The notes under the pieces are model-generated. The model searched no databases. It saw nothing but the letters and a program-made list of their open reading frames with translations, and was not told where the DNA came from. From positions 1-64,000 of the forward strand of contig JAJPHN010000006.1 of NCBI GenBank assembly GCA_021325235.1: DNA of 64,000 bases, in the 5' to 3' direction. Below, in pieces: positions 8,370 to 17,909 of the stretch (the first letter of the stretch is position 1; each line of letters starts with the position of its first letter). Source of the DNA: Terriglobia bacterium (GTDB taxonomy: Bacteria; Acidobacteriota; Terriglobia; Bryobacterales; Bryobacteraceae). The translations under genes and the position numbers were made by a program.

Positions 8370-11300
8370 TCACTTCACCGCCACAGCGCTCTCTGCCGTA
8401 AGTTCGACAAGCGTCTTGCGAAGCTCTTCAAGCAGTGCTTCCGGACTAGCCGCCGAATTGACCGGCAACTTCAGAACGCCCGCCGGCGTGAACTGCGCAC
8501 CGGCAGTCTGTCGCACCAGCGCCATGAGCCGGAAGGGGTCGATTTTCGATTGCTGATGGAATTTGATATTGACGAATCCCTGCCGCCGCTCCATCGATTC
8601 CACTCCGGCGCGCTCGGCCAGGCTCTTGAGCAGCGAGAAGCGCACCAGTGTGCGCACTTCTTCAGGCGGAGGACCATATCGATCGGCCAGTTCTTCGAGA
8701 ATGCGCGCGCCGCGCTCTTCTTCCGTGACGTCCGCGATGCGTTTGTAGGAGCGCAGACGCTGCGCCTCGTCCGCGATGTAAGTGGGTGGAATGCGGATCT
8801 CGAGCCCGAGATTGAGCGTCGCGTGGATTTCGAGCGGAACTTCTTCGCCTTTGAGCTCGCGCACGCTCTCTTCGAGCAGACGGATATAGGTGTCGTAGCC
8901 GACCGCCTCGATATGGCCGTGCTGCTCGCCGCCCAGTAAATTTCCAGCGCCGCGCAGCTCGAGATCGAGCGCCGCAATCTTGAATCCCGCGCCCAGGTCG
9001 CTGAATTCTTTCAATGCCGCCAGCCGTTTACGGGCGATTTCGCTCAGCTGCGTATCGGCCGGTACGAGAAGATACGCGTACGCTCTTCGATTCGACCGTC
9101 CCACGCGTCCGCGCAGCTGATACAGCTCGCTCAAACCGTAGCGCTCCGCATTTTCGATGATGATCGTATTCGCGAGCGGAATATCGAGACCGTTTTCGAC
9201 AATCGTGGTCGAGACGAAAACATCGTATTCGTGCCGCATAAAGCCTAGCAGCACTTTTTCGAGTTCGGCTTCGCCCATTTGCCCGTGGCCCACCCCGATG
9301 CGTGCCTGCGGCACGAGTTCCTGAATGGAAGCGGCGCGCATAAAAATCGTGTCGACGCGGTTATGAACAAAATAAACCTGGCCCTGGCGCGCGAGTTCCT
9401 GCTCGATGGCGGTCTTGACCAGGTCGGGATGAAAATGGGCCACGACGGTGTTGATCGATAGCCGGTCCTTGGGCGGCGTTTCGATGACCGACATGTCGCG
9501 CAGCCCGAGCAGCGACATATGCAGCGTGCGCGGAATCGGCGTGGCGCTCATCGTGAGCACGTCCACGTTGTGACGCAGCTGTTTCAGTCGCTCTTTGTGG
9601 CGCACGCCGAAGCGCTGCTCTTCATCCACGATCAGCAGGCCGAGATCGTTGAACACCACGTCCTTCGAGAGCAGGCGGTGCGTGCCGATGAGCACATCCA
9701 CCTTGCCGGCGGCGAGATCTTCGAGGACGATTTTGGTTTCTTTGGCCGTGCGAAAACGGCTGACGAGCTCGATGCGCACCGGAAAGGAGGCGAAGCGGCG
9801 CTTGAAGGTTTCGTAATGCTGGAACGAAAGAACAGTGGTAGGCGCGAGCACCGCCACCTGTTTGCCATCACCGAGCGCTTTGAAAGCCGCGCGCATGGCG
9901 ACTTCCGTCTTGCCGAAACCGACGTCGCCGCACAGCAGGCGGTCCATCGGCTGCTCGCTCTCCATATCGGCTTTGATCTGGGTGACGGCCGAGGTCTGGT
10001 CTTTGGTGGGCGAATATTCGAAGGCATCCTCGAATTCGCGCTGCCAGTTGCTGTCGGCAGAAAACGAAAAGCCCTTGGTCATGCGGCGCTGGGCATAGAG
10101 CTTCAGCAGCTCGTCGGCCATGTCGCGCATTTTGGCTTTAACGCGCGATTTGGTCTTTTCCCACGTGACGCCGCCGAGACGGTCGAGATGCGGCTTCGCC
10201 TCGCCCGCGCCGCGGTACTTCTGGACCAGATCGAGACGGGTGAGCGGAACGTAAAGCTTCGATTCGCCGGCGTACTCGAGCAGCATGAATTCGCCCTTGC
10301 CGTCGGGCTGCGCGATTTCGCGAATACCCAGAAACTGGCCGACTCCGTGCGTGGCGTGCACGACGAAATCGCCGGGCTTGAGATCGGCGATATCGGCGGC
10401 GAACGCGGCCAGTTGCGATTTTGTTGGCTGGCGCGCGATGAGATCGGAGGTCTCGAAGAGATCTTCCGAGCCCAAGATGGCAAGCTCGGAATCGGGCAGA
10501 ACTGCGCCGCGGCGTATACTGCCCTTGATGAGGTAGGTGCCAGCTGCCGCCGCGGCATGATAGGCGCGTTCGGCAAGCGAGGGGCGTGCGCCGGCGGTGG
10601 ATTCGACGCCGATCTGGTACGGCACCGCGTATTCCTGAAGCACATCGGCAAGACGCTCGAGTTCGCCCGTAGACTGCGCGAAGAAAGCAACCCGATTGCC
10701 GCTGCGGACCAGGTTCTGCGCCTCCGAAACGGCTACCGGCATATTGCCTTTGAAGGTGAGCGAAGGCCGCGTCGGAACATGGAATGCCGGTTGCGGAGCC
10801 GCTTCCGTGATCACGGCGAGCTCTTCCAGGCGAAGCTGTACATGCGAGGCAATCGCCTCGCGGAACTCCTCAAAGCGCGCGAAATTTTTCTCGGGCTCTA
10901 TCGGCGCAGGGCGGTCCGGCTGATCGAGACGTTGCCACAGACGGTCCGCGGCAGACTCGACGGCGGCTGGTTCATCGATCACCACGAGCGCTTCGGGCAC
11001 GAGCGAGAAAATGTTGCTGGCACGCGGGCGCACCAGCGGAACCAGAAACTCCCAGCCGGGGAAAATTTCGCCGGGATTCGACAGCTCGATCTCCTGAGCA
11101 TCGGCCGCTTCGGCGAGTTCCCGCAGCAGCGCGCGCGATTGTGGATACTCGGCGAGCGGAAGCAGCGTGACCGAGTTGATCTTCAGCACCGAGCGCTGCG
11201 ATTCGACATCGAACTGCCGGATGGATTCGATCTCGTCGCCGAAAAACTCGAGGCGGACCGGGCGCGAAGCTTCGGCGGGAAAAATATCGAGAATGCCGCC

Positions 11301-11870
11301 GCGGATCGAGAATTCGCCGACCATTTCGACCGGCTCGCGGCGTGTGTAGCCGATGCTGGCCAGATGCTGGGTGATGTCTTCGATCGCCATCTCTTCACCC
11401 GTGCGAAGCGTCAGCGCGAGCTGTCGATAGAAGCTGGCCGGTTCCGTGCGAAGCAGGGCGGAAGCGAGCGGCACGATCGTGAGCGGGACTCTTTGGGTGG
11501 AAAGACGCCACAATCCGACGGCGCGCTTTTCCGAGATTTCGCTGTGCGGGGAGAGACGCTGATGCGGCAGTACGTCGAGCGCGGGGATAATCTGCGGCGT
11601 GGGCAGGTCCCGGCCGGAAAAGAAAATGTCGAAAAAAACTTCGGCAGCTTCGAGCAGCGTTTCGGCCTGCTTATTGCCGTCGACCAGCACGATGACGGGC
11701 TTTTCGGTCGCCTGATAGAGCAAAACGAGATAGAGCGCCTTGGCGGTTGTGACCAGACCCGAAACAGAGAACGGGCCGCGCTCGCCGCGCGTGAGGTGCT
11801 GGAGAAGTGACTGGAAATCAGCCTGGCGCGCAGCCGATTGAAAGAGTTCGCGAATGGCCGGATGCGTCAC
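8370..11870 (-). CDS. mfd: Transcription-repair coupling factor Mfd
   Basis: At 1,166 residues this is full-length Mfd. It has the UvrB-like N-terminal module, the RNA-polymerase-interacting domain (about 495-560, with [17 protein letters not shown]), a superfamily 2 helicase/translocase core and the C-terminal D7 domain. The core carries Walker [10 protein letters not shown] near residue 645, the DEEQ box near 750 and GRVGRS. It displaces stalled RNA polymerase and recruits UvrA for strand-specific repair. The start is GTG, overlapping the stop of rfaE2 as GTGA, so the two are translationally coupled. Confidence 0.97.
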   Translation of the reverse strand: MTHPAIRELFQSAARQADFQSLLQHLTRGERGPFSVSGLVTTAKALYLVLLYQATEKPVIVLVDGNKQAETLLEAAEVFFDIFFSGRDLPTPQIIPALDVLPHQRLSPHSEISEKRAVGLWRLSTQRVPLTIVPLASALLRTEPASFYRQLALTLRTGEEMAIEDITQHLASIGYTRREPVEMVGEFSIRGGILDIFPAEASRPVRLEFFGDEIESIRQFDVESQRSVLKINSVTLLPLAEYPQSRALLRELAEAADAQEIELSNPGEIFPGWEFLVPLVRPRASNIFSLVPEALVVIDEPAAVESAADRLWQRLDQPDRPAPIEPEKNFARFEEFREAIASHVQLRLEELAVITEAAPQPAFHVPTRPSLTFKGNMPVAVSEAQNLVRSGNRVAFFAQSTGELERLADVLQEYAVPYQIGVESTAGARPSLAERAYHAAAAAGTYLIKGSIRRGAVLPDSELAILGSEDLFETSDLIARQPTKSQLAAFAADIADLKPGDFVVHATHGVGQFLGIREIAQPDGKGEFMLLEYAGESKLYVPLTRLDLVQKYRGAGEAKPHLDRLGGVTWEKTKSRVKAKMRDMADELLKLYAQRRMTKGFSFSADSNWQREFEDAFEYSPTKDQTSAVTQIKADMESEQPMDRLLCGDVGFGKTEVAMRAAFKALGDGKQVAVLAPTTVLSFQHYETFKRRFASFPVRIELVSRFRTAKETKIVLEDLAAGKVDVLIGTHRLLSKDVVFNDLGLLIVDEEQRFGVRHKERLKQLRHNVDVLTMSATPIPRTLHMSLLGLRDMSVIETPPKDRLSINTVVAHFHPDLVKTAIEQELARQGQVYFVHNRVDTIFMRAASIQELVPQARIGVGHGQMGEAELEKVLLGFMRHEYDVFVSTTIVENGLDIPLANTIIIENAERYGLSELYQLRGRVGRSNRRAYAYLLVPADTQLSEIARKRLAALKEFSDLGAGFKIAALDLELRGAGNLLGGEQHGHIEAVGYDTYIRLLEESVRELKGEEVPLEIHATLNLGLEIRIPPTYIADEAQRLRSYKRIADVTEEERGARILEELADRYGPPPEEVRTLVRFSLLKSLAERAGVESMERRQGFVNIKFHQQSKIDPFRLMALVRQTAGAQFTPAGVLKLPVNSAASPEALLEELRKTLVELTAESAVAVK

Positions 11871-12340
11871 GGCGTGTGTGCGGCAATTCTTTCGGCGATA
11901 TCGGTGGTGGAGTAGCCGGGCTCGAGCGGCAGCGCGTGCACTTCGCCGCCGGCGGCTTCTACTTCTTCGCGCCCAGCGATGAAGTGGGCCCAGTCGGCGC
12001 CTTTCACGAGCACGTCGGGCAGAAGCGCGGCTATCAGTTCGCGCGGCGTATCTTCATCGAAGAGCGTGACGGCGTCGACCGCTTCGAGATGGAGAGCCAT
12101 CCGGGCGCGCGTGTTCTGGTCGAAGAAGGGACGCGAGGGGCCTTTGAGGCGTTGCACGCTCGAATCGGTATTGAGCGCGAGTATGAGTATGTCGCCGAGC
12201 GAGCGCGCGCGTTCGAGCAGGCGAATATGGCCGGGATGAAGAATGTCGTAGCACCCGTTGGTGAAGACCACCTTCTTGCCCTGCGACTTCCAGGCGGCGC
12301 GCTGCGCGATGAGATCGGCGCGTTCGTACAGCATGGGCAT
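11867..12340 (-). CDS. rfaE2: D-glycero-beta-D-manno-heptose 1-phosphate adenylyltransferase
   Basis: The 157-residue cytidylyltransferase-fold enzyme corresponds to the C-terminal half of HldE. It shows the nucleotide-binding motif TNGCYDILHPGHIRLLERA and later PDVLVKGADW and GYSTTDI. It activates heptose-1-phosphate for LPS inner-core synthesis. I start at ATG 12340, which has AAGG just upstream, and not at the in-frame TTG one codon earlier. A TAGAAT -10-like box lies 8 nt before the ATG. Standing alone without the HldE kinase half is common outside Enterobacteria. Heptosyltransferase waaF is transcribed divergently. Confidence 0.93.
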   Translation of the reverse strand: MPMLYERADLIAQRAAWKSQGKKVVFTNGCYDILHPGHIRLLERARSLGDILILALNTDSSVQRLKGPSRPFFDQNTRARMALHLEAVDAVTLFDEDTPRELIAALLPDVLVKGADWAHFIAGREEVEAAGGEVHALPLEPGYSTTDIAERIAAHTP

Positions 12341-12388
12341 CAAACCTTATTCTAAAATTCAAGGGTCGTAGAACATTTTCAGAGGCAA

Positions 12389-13435
12389 ATGGAGTTCGGC
12401 AACATATTAGTGCGCGCGACGAACTGGGTGGGCGACGCGGTGATGTCGATCCCGGCGCTGCAGGCCTTGCGCGAACGATATCCCGCTGCGCGAATCACGA
12501 TTCTGGCAATGCCCTGGGTCGCCGGCCTGTATGGACGCGAGCCCTTTTGCGACGAGCTGTTGCCCTACGATCTGCCGCGCGGGGCCACCGGATTTGCGGC
12601 CAAGCTGGCGCTCGCTCGCCGGTTGCAAAAGCGCGGATTCGATTGCGCGGTACTGCTGCCGAATTCCTTCGAGTCTGCTGCGATTGCGTGGGCGGCGCGG
12701 ATTCCGGTGCGCATCGGTTACGCGCGCGATGGGCGCAGCTCGCTGCTGACGATTGTAATCGAGCGGCCGAAACCGGGCGAGACGCCGCGGCATCAGCGGT
12801 TCTACTATCTGGAGTTGCTGAAGCGCGCCGGGATCATCGATTCGTATCCGACGGAGAAGCCGATTCGGCTCGCAGGTACGCGTGAGTATCGGGAGATCGG
12901 AAAGAGGCGACTGGCGGAAGCGGGTGCGAACGGGCCTGTGATCGGTGTGGGACCGGGCGCAGCCTATGGGGGAGCGAAGCGCTGGCTGCCGGAGCACTTT
13001 GCTGAAGCAGCGGCCACGCTCGGGCGCGAACAGGGCGCCGCAGTCGCGGTGTTTGGCTCGAAAGAGGAATTTTCGATCTGCGAAGAGGTGCGTACGAAGA
13101 TAGAAGAGTCGGGTGCGCGAGCGATCAACTTCGCAGGCGCTACGACGCTGGCGGAATTTATCGAGCTTGCCGCGGCGTGTGAGTTGTTTCTGACCAACGA
13201 TTCGGGGCCGATGCACATTGCCTCCGCGCTGGGCGTGCCGACGGTCGCGATCTTTGGCGCAACGGACGAAGAAGCGACGGGTCCGACCGGAGACGCCAGC
13301 CGGGTCGTGCGCGAGCCGGTGGAGTGCAGCCCGTGTCTTTTGCGCGAATGCCCGATCGATCATCGCTGCATGAAGCGCGTGCATCCGGAGCGGGTAATTG
13401 CAGCGGCTGAGCAGCTGATGACACTGAAGAATTGA
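12389..13435 (+). CDS. waaF: LPS heptosyltransferase II (GT9)
   Basis: The 348-residue GT-B enzyme of family GT9 has the N-terminal RATNWVGDAVMSIPALQAL motif of WaaF. Its C-terminal donor-site motif is TNDSGPMHIASALGVPTVAIFG followed by DEEATGP. A Cys-rich CSPCLLRECPIDHRCM stretch near the end is also typical. It adds the second heptose to the LPS inner core on the cytoplasmic face of the membrane. The next gene begins one base after its stop. Confidence 0.95.
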   Translation: MEFGNILVRATNWVGDAVMSIPALQALRERYPAARITILAMPWVAGLYGREPFCDELLPYDLPRGATGFAAKLALARRLQKRGFDCAVLLPNSFESAAIAWAARIPVRIGYARDGRSSLLTIVIERPKPGETPRHQRFYYLELLKRAGIIDSYPTEKPIRLAGTREYREIGKRRLAEAGANGPVIGVGPGAAYGGAKRWLPEHFAEAAATLGREQGAAVAVFGSKEEFSICEEVRTKIEESGARAINFAGATTLAEFIELAAACELFLTNDSGPMHIASALGVPTVAIFGATDEEATGPTGDASRVVREPVECSPCLLRECPIDHRCMKRVHPERVIAAAEQLMTLKN

Positions 13436-13436
13436 G

Positions 13437-13793
13437 ATGGATACTCGCGAGAAGATCGTCAGCGTGGAAGAAATTTCGGGCGAGGGCTGGCTTGCTGTGG
13501 CGGGGCTCTTCGATCCTTTGACGCTCGAGCAGGCCGAGCGCGTGGCTACGATTGCCGGGCGCCAGCCGGAACGGAGGCTGCTGGCCGTGGTTGAGCCGGG
13601 AAACGGAACCTTGCTTTCGGCCGAGGCTCGAGCAGCGCTGGTGGCGGGATTGCGCGAGGTCAGCGCGGTTGTGATCGCCGAGCCGGATGCGATTCGCGCG
13701 CACGGCATCGAAGTCGAGGAAGACTTGCCGGGCGAGAAACAGCGATCGGAACAGTTTGTCCAATTTGTACTCGCACGGCAACGAGCCAGGTGA
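13437..13793 (+). CDS. Degenerate nucleotidyltransferase-fold protein related to HldE/RfaE2
   Basis: The 118-residue protein aligns by eye with the RfaE2 encoded at 11867-12340. GLFDPLTLEQAERV falls on the NGCYDILHPGHIRLL motif, and RAALVAGLREVSAVVIAEPD falls on RARMALHLEAVDAVTLFDED. The HxGH nucleotide-binding signature is replaced by TLEQ and the C-terminal VKG/STT motifs are missing, so catalysis is unlikely. It sits between waaF (1-bp gap) and waaC (stop and start overlap), pointing to a structural or regulatory role in heptose transfer. The relationship is my inference from pattern, not a search result. Confidence 0.6.
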   Translation: MDTREKIVSVEEISGEGWLAVAGLFDPLTLEQAERVATIAGRQPERRLLAVVEPGNGTLLSAEARAALVAGLREVSAVVIAEPDAIRAHGIEVEEDLPGEKQRSEQFVQFVLARQRAR

Positions 13794-14764
13794 TGAGAGA
13801 CACGATTCTAATTGTGCGCCTGGGCGCGATGGGGGACGTGCTGCATGCCTTGGCGGCCGTAGCCAGTCTGAAGAAGAGCTTTCCCGGACGGAAACTGGTC
13901 TGGCTGATCAGCCATATCTGGGCCCCGCTCGTCGAAGGAAATCCGTACGTCGATGAGCTGCGCTTTTTCGATCGCTCGAGTCTCGCTGAGCTTTATCGTG
14001 TGTGGCGCGAAGTACGCGAATTGCGTCCCGTGCTGGCGGTTGATCTGCAGGGGCTGGTGCAATCGGCGCTGGCAGCGCGCGCCTCGCGGCCGGAACGATT
14101 GTATGGCTTCGATTCGGATGTGGCGCGGGAACCGCTTGCTTCGATGCTGTACACGAACCGCATACAGGTCACGGGACCGCACCGGATTGAACGCAATCTG
14201 CAGCTCATCGCGGCGACGGGCGCGCGAGAGCTAACGCGCGAATCGTGGATTCCGCCGGGCAGGCCGGAAGGCGAACTGCCGAAGCGAGAGTTTGTACTGG
14301 CGAGCCCGTTTGCCGGCTGGGGCAGCAAGCAGTGGCCGCTCGGCCATTATGAGCAGCTGGGACGCGAGCTCGAAACGCGCGGATTGCAATTGGTGCTCAA
14401 TGTTCCGGCTTCGCGGGAGGCTGAAGTGAAGATGCTGAAGAACGTGCAGGTGCACGTTTCTTCGATCTCGGGCCTGATTGACGCAACCCGTCGCGCGACT
14501 GCCGTGGTCGGGCTCGACAGCGGGCCGCTGCATCTGGCGGCTGCATTGAAAAAGCCGGGTGCCGCGCTTTTTGGCCCCACCGATCCCGCACAAACCGGTC
14601 CATTTGAGGCGCCAATGATCGTGCTGCGGCGGCCGCATGTGAAGACGACCTACAAGCGCGGCTCGCAGCTGGACCCGAGTCTGGCGGAGATTTCGGCGAT
14701 TGAGGTGGCCGAAGCCGTGGAGCGCTCTCTACGCGCCGCGAAACCGGTGGCGCACGCCAAGTGA
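13793..14764 (+). CDS. waaC: LPS heptosyltransferase I-like (GT9)
   Basis: The 323-residue GT9 enzyme starts with ILIVRLGAMGDVLHALAAVASL. It has the donor-binding region GLDSGPLHLAAALKKPGAALFGPTDPAQTGP. The order rfaE2, waaF, waaC and the residue pattern fit transfer of the first heptose to Kdo, though GT9 members are hard to separate by eye. The chosen ATG overlaps the stop of the preceding gene (TGATG); a GTG one codon upstream is possible. The following methyltransferase overlaps its stop by GTGA. Confidence 0.88.
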   Translation: MRDTILIVRLGAMGDVLHALAAVASLKKSFPGRKLVWLISHIWAPLVEGNPYVDELRFFDRSSLAELYRVWREVRELRPVLAVDLQGLVQSALAARASRPERLYGFDSDVAREPLASMLYTNRIQVTGPHRIERNLQLIAATGARELTRESWIPPGRPEGELPKREFVLASPFAGWGSKQWPLGHYEQLGRELETRGLQLVLNVPASREAEVKMLKNVQVHVSSISGLIDATRRATAVVGLDSGPLHLAAALKKPGAALFGPTDPAQTGPFEAPMIVLRRPHVKTTYKRGSQLDPSLAEISAIEVAEAVERSLRAAKPVAHAK

Positions 14765-15333
14765 ATAGAGAGCCCAGGTACTTCTTTCCCAAGCCGTACG
14801 CCGATTTCGTGCAGAAGCTGCGGGTGGCGGGCGGATTTGTTCTGCTGGTCGCATTTGCTCTGTTCGCGCAGCCATCCGCGCGCTCGCTGGCGATTGGTCT
14901 GCCGGTATCGATTTGGGGGTTGCTGCTTCGTGGCTGGGCTGCGGGGCATCTGGCGAAGGACCGAGAGCTGGCGATTTCGGGGCCTTACGCATTCATGCGT
15001 AATCCGCTGTATGCCGGAACGCTGCTCACGGCTTTCGGACTGCTCGTGGCAGCGCGCAATCTGTGGCTGGCGCTGTTGTTCATGCTGGTGTTTGTGCTCG
15101 TGTATTTGCCGGCGATCGAACTGGAAGAGCAGCATTTGCGGGAAATATTTCCGCAGTACGACTCGTATGCGGCGCACGTGCGACGATTTGTGCCCGGGCG
15201 AGCGTATGGCTCCGGCGCGGCGGCATTCTCGCGCGCGCTGTATCTGAAAAACGAAGAATACAAGGCCGCGCTGGGATGGCTGCTCGCCGCGGCGTGGCTT
15301 CTGTGGCGATGCGGAAGTCCTCGCTTGCTGTGA
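14761..15333 (+). CDS. Isoprenylcysteine carboxyl methyltransferase-like membrane protein
   Basis: The 190-residue membrane protein has four to five hydrophobic segments. It carries the ICMT/PEMT SAM-binding signature, GPYAFMRNPLYAGTLLTAFG followed by EEQHLREIFPQYDSYAAHVRRFVP. Bacterial members methylate unknown lipid or isoprenoid substrates. It is translationally coupled to waaC by a GTGA overlap, which hints at envelope-lipid modification, but this is inference. A second, more distant member lies at 61362-61925. Confidence 0.8.
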   Translation: MNREPRYFFPKPYADFVQKLRVAGGFVLLVAFALFAQPSARSLAIGLPVSIWGLLLRGWAAGHLAKDRELAISGPYAFMRNPLYAGTLLTAFGLLVAARNLWLALLFMLVFVLVYLPAIELEEQHLREIFPQYDSYAAHVRRFVPGRAYGSGAAAFSRALYLKNEEYKAALGWLLAAAWLLWRCGSPRLL

Positions 15334-15346
15334 TACGCTTTCGCTG

Positions 15347-16306
15347 ATGAGAGTTGGATGTTTCACCGCACTGCTTGCGCAGTTTCCACTTGAAAAAGTT
15401 CTTGAAAAACTGAAGAGCCTCAACATCAACACAGTCGAGCTCGGCACGGGTAATTATCCGGGCGATCCGCACTGCAAGCTCTCGATGATCGAGAACGAGA
15501 AAGAGCTCAAAGAGTTCAAAAAGAAGCTGGACGATAACGGATTTTCGATCAGCGCGCTGAGTGCGCACGGCAATCCGCTGCATCCGGATGCGGCGACCGC
15601 CAAGGGCTATGCCGATACGAGCAAGCGCACGATCGAGCTTGCGGCAAAGCTGGGCGTGAACACGATGATCGATTTTTCGGGCTGTCCGGGCGATCACGAA
15701 GGCGCGAAGTATCCGAACTGGGTGACGTGCCCCTGGCCGCCCGAGTATCTGGAAATGCTCGACTGGCAATGGGAAAAGAAGGTGACGCCGTTCTGGACCG
15801 AGCATGCCAAGTTCGCGAAAGATCACGGCGTGCGGATTGCAATCGAGATGCATCCGGGCTTCGTGGTGTACAGCCCGGAGACGATGCTGAAGCTGCGCTC
15901 CATTGCGGGCGACAACGTCGGCTGCAACTACGATCCAAGCCATATGTTCTGGCAGGGCATCGACCCGATCAAGGCGGTGCGCGTGCTGGGCGATGCGATT
16001 TTCCATGTGCACGCGAAAGACACGCAGATTTATGACTGGAATCTGCCGAAGACGGGCGTGCTCGACACCAAGAAGTACACGGACGAGCGCAACCGCGCCT
16101 GGATTTTCCGCTCGTGCGGCTACGGCCACCCGTACGGCTGGTGGAAAGAATTCATCTCGACGCTGCGGATGTACAGCTACGACGGCGTGCTCTCGATTGA
16201 GCACGAAGACAGCCTGATGTCGCCGGATGAGGGATTGACGAAGGCCGCTGAATTCCTGAACCAGATTGTGATCCGGGAGCAGCCGGGCGCGGCCTGGTGG
16301 GTTTAG
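15347..16306 (+). CDS. TIM-barrel sugar phosphate isomerase/epimerase
   Basis: The 319-residue protein belongs to the AP-endonuclease-2/IolE/xylose-isomerase-like TIM-barrel superfamily. Visible metal-site elements are EMHPGFV (Glu and His), NYDPSHMFWQG (Asp and His), HVHAKDTQ and the late Glu in LSIEHED. Such enzymes interconvert keto sugars or dehydrate inosose. It has no signal peptide, unlike the related protein at 25532-26443. The gene follows the ICMT-like gene by 13 bp, and a MarR gene follows after a small gap. The substrate cannot be read from the sequence. Confidence 0.85.
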   Translation: MRVGCFTALLAQFPLEKVLEKLKSLNINTVELGTGNYPGDPHCKLSMIENEKELKEFKKKLDDNGFSISALSAHGNPLHPDAATAKGYADTSKRTIELAAKLGVNTMIDFSGCPGDHEGAKYPNWVTCPWPPEYLEMLDWQWEKKVTPFWTEHAKFAKDHGVRIAIEMHPGFVVYSPETMLKLRSIAGDNVGCNYDPSHMFWQGIDPIKAVRVLGDAIFHVHAKDTQIYDWNLPKTGVLDTKKYTDERNRAWIFRSCGYGHPYGWWKEFISTLRMYSYDGVLSIEHEDSLMSPDEGLTKAAEFLNQIVIREQPGAAWWV

Positions 16307-16361
16307 GCCGTCAGTAGCTCGCACAACGTGGGTGTGCCTGCGCGTAATGTGCTAAATATAC

Positions 16362-16373
16362 GTGCAGATACAC
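16362..16373. promoter_or_regulatory. Candidate MarR operator upstream of the marR-type gene
   Basis: GTGCAGATACAC lies just before the ATG at 16377 and differs by one base from the core of the perfect palindrome GTGTAGATACAC at 16797-16808. A TAAATA -10-like box is at 16353-16358. The paired sites suggest that the MarR protein represses both its own gene and the gene that follows. Confidence 0.55.
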
Positions 16374-16376
16374 CGA

Positions 16377-16778
16377 ATGCCTGCTGAACCCGATTTCGTC
16401 GCTTGCCGCGAGTGCGTCTGTTCGAGGATTCGTAAAGCCAGCCGCGCCATCACGCAGCATTACGAGCAGTTTTTTCACGGTTCCGGCCTGCGGTCGACGC
16501 AATTCAATTTGCTGACGACGCTGATCCAGACCGGACCGCTGCCGATGACGCGGCTGGCGGCCATGCTCGGTCTGGAACGCACGACGCTGACGCGAAACCT
16601 GGCGCCGCTCGCGAAGCAAAAGCTGGTCCGGCTGAACGAGACGGAGGATGGTCGGGTGCATAAGGTGGAGATCACGCGGAAGGGTGAGGCGGCGGCCCGG
16701 GCTGCGTACCCGCGCTGGAAGGCGGCGCAGGACAGTGTTGAGAAACTGCTGACAAAATTTCGTGTATCCCTGCGGTAG
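16377..16778 (+). CDS. MarR-family transcriptional regulator
   Basis: The 133-residue winged-helix protein has the MarR core. STQFNLLTTLIQTGPLPMTRLAAMLGLERTTLTRNL gives the DNA-reading helix, and DGRVHKVEITRKGEAA forms the wing. An N-terminal ECVCSRIRKASRAITQHYE segment with two Cys (CRECVC) could act as a redox sensor, as in some MarR proteins. I prefer ATG 16377 to GTG 16362 because the latter lies inside the operator-like palindrome. The membrane protein 58 bp downstream carries the matching operator and is the likely target. Confidence 0.88.
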   Translation: MPAEPDFVACRECVCSRIRKASRAITQHYEQFFHGSGLRSTQFNLLTTLIQTGPLPMTRLAAMLGLERTTLTRNLAPLAKQKLVRLNETEDGRVHKVEITRKGEAAARAAYPRWKAAQDSVEKLLTKFRVSLR

Positions 16779-16793
16779 GGCCGACACATCCAG

Positions 16794-16811
16794 TAGGTGT
16801 AGATACACCTA
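16794..16811. promoter_or_regulatory. Perfect MarR-type palindrome upstream of the 16836 gene
   Basis: TAGGTGTA-GA-TACACCTA is a perfect 8-bp inverted repeat located 24 bp before the start of the membrane-protein gene. Its core recurs with one mismatch just upstream of the marR-type gene. Size and symmetry match MarR operators. Confidence 0.65.
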
Positions 16812-16835
16812 TCTACAGAATTCTGGAGGCGCGGC

Positions 16836-17546
16836 ATGAATTTCGATCTGATTTCAATGGCGGCTATCGCGGTGACAGTTTCAGCGGTGCTGCTTACATT
16901 CGCAACGGCATTTGGCCGCAATTTGCGCGAGCAGGCAACCATTGCGGGGGTACTGGCGGCGTGGTTTGCGGCGGTAATCGCGTACGGAGCATCGGGGGCG
17001 CAAGCAGGCGGCGTGGCGGGACTGGGAATAGCGGTGGTGCTTCCGCTGGCGCTGCTTTGCGGGCTGGCCTTCGGTTCCCAGGCCGGGCGGAGAAGAATGG
17101 CGGAGGCGCCGCTGGTTCCGTTGATCGCAGTGCAGACGTTGCGTGTGCTGGGCGTGCTGTTCCTGTTTCTCTATGGATGGAACCGGCTGCCTGCCCCGTT
17201 TGCTCCTCAGGCCGGGTGGGGCGATGTTCTAGTGGGCATGCTGGCGGCACCGGTAGCACTGACGGTGTATCGCTCGCAACGATCTGTCAAGCCGCCGGTG
17301 ATCGGGTGGAGCCTTCTTGGGATGGCGGATCTGGCGACGGCGCTTACTTTAGGGCCACTGTCGTCGCCGGGTCCGATGCAGATCTTCCGGGCAGGAGCGG
17401 ATGGTGTAGCGCTGACGTCGCTGCCGTGGATTCTAATCCCGGGTTTCCTGGTTCCGTGCTTTTTGTTCTTGCATATCGTCGTGCTCTGGAGGACGGTACG
17501 CGCGCCGGGCTTGCAGCAGAGCGCGGCAAACCCGGCGTGGGCTTGA
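16836..17546 (+). CDS. Seven-helix membrane protein of unknown function
   Basis: The 236-residue product is almost entirely hydrophobic, with about seven membrane segments and short polar loops (GRNLREQ, SQAGRRRMAEAP, RSQRSVKPP). A ribosome-binding site CTGGAGG lies 7-13 nt before the ATG. I recognise no family. Control by the adjacent MarR protein through the palindrome at 16794-16811 suggests an inducible envelope function, perhaps in response to a toxic small molecule. Confidence 0.7.
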   Translation: MNFDLISMAAIAVTVSAVLLTFATAFGRNLREQATIAGVLAAWFAAVIAYGASGAQAGGVAGLGIAVVLPLALLCGLAFGSQAGRRRMAEAPLVPLIAVQTLRVLGVLFLFLYGWNRLPAPFAPQAGWGDVLVGMLAAPVALTVYRSQRSVKPPVIGWSLLGMADLATALTLGPLSSPGPMQIFRAGADGVALTSLPWILIPGFLVPCFLFLHIVVLWRTVRAPGLQQSAANPAWA

Positions 17547-17552
17547 TCGCGA

Positions 17553-17909
17553 TCAGGCGGGAGCGCGCGGGCGGAAATGGCGAGAAGCCGCGCGATGGAA
17601 AAGCGCCCAGGCGACGAGCGCGCACAAGACGGCGTGGATGAGCAGCTTCGAGAGCGGATCGAAGAGGCTCAACACGACGTGGAAGCCGATCCAGGCGATG
17701 GCGAGCCAGCGCGCCCAGTTGCGGCCGCGCAGCAGAAAGATGCCGCTGACGAGTGCGACGGTTTCGACCGCTTCGATTTCGAGCGCATCGAGCCCGAAGG
17801 TGTGCTGTTTGACGAAGTCGGCCAGATGAGCGATGAAGCCGATCGTACCGACGGCGATGTAGAGCCAGGCCACGACGGTGACGGCGAGCGGACGCGGGTT
17901 CGCGGTCAT
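17553..17909 (-). CDS. Small four-helix membrane protein
   Basis: The 118-residue protein has about four hydrophobic helices (ALAVTVVAWLYIAVGTIGF, ALVSGIFLLRG, LAIAWIGFHVVLSLF, LIHAVLCALVAWALF) and a basic tail. The ATG at 17909 overlaps the stop of the ankyrin gene as ATGA, so the two are translationally coupled. A longer reading of this frame would run far into the ankyrin gene and is rejected. Family and role are unknown. Confidence 0.65.
   Translation of the reverse strand: MTANPRPLAVTVVAWLYIAVGTIGFIAHLADFVKQHTFGLDALEIEAVETVALVSGIFLLRGRNWARWLAIAWIGFHVVLSLFDPLSKLLIHAVLCALVAWALFHRAASRHFRPRAPA

Noticed and set aside
9519-11810. 763-codon open frame on the plus strand opposite mfd
   Set aside because: It is an antisense shadow of mfd in a GC-rich genome: no hydrophobic or catalytic pattern, biased toward Arg/Gly/Ala/Glu, and fully covered by a confident gene.
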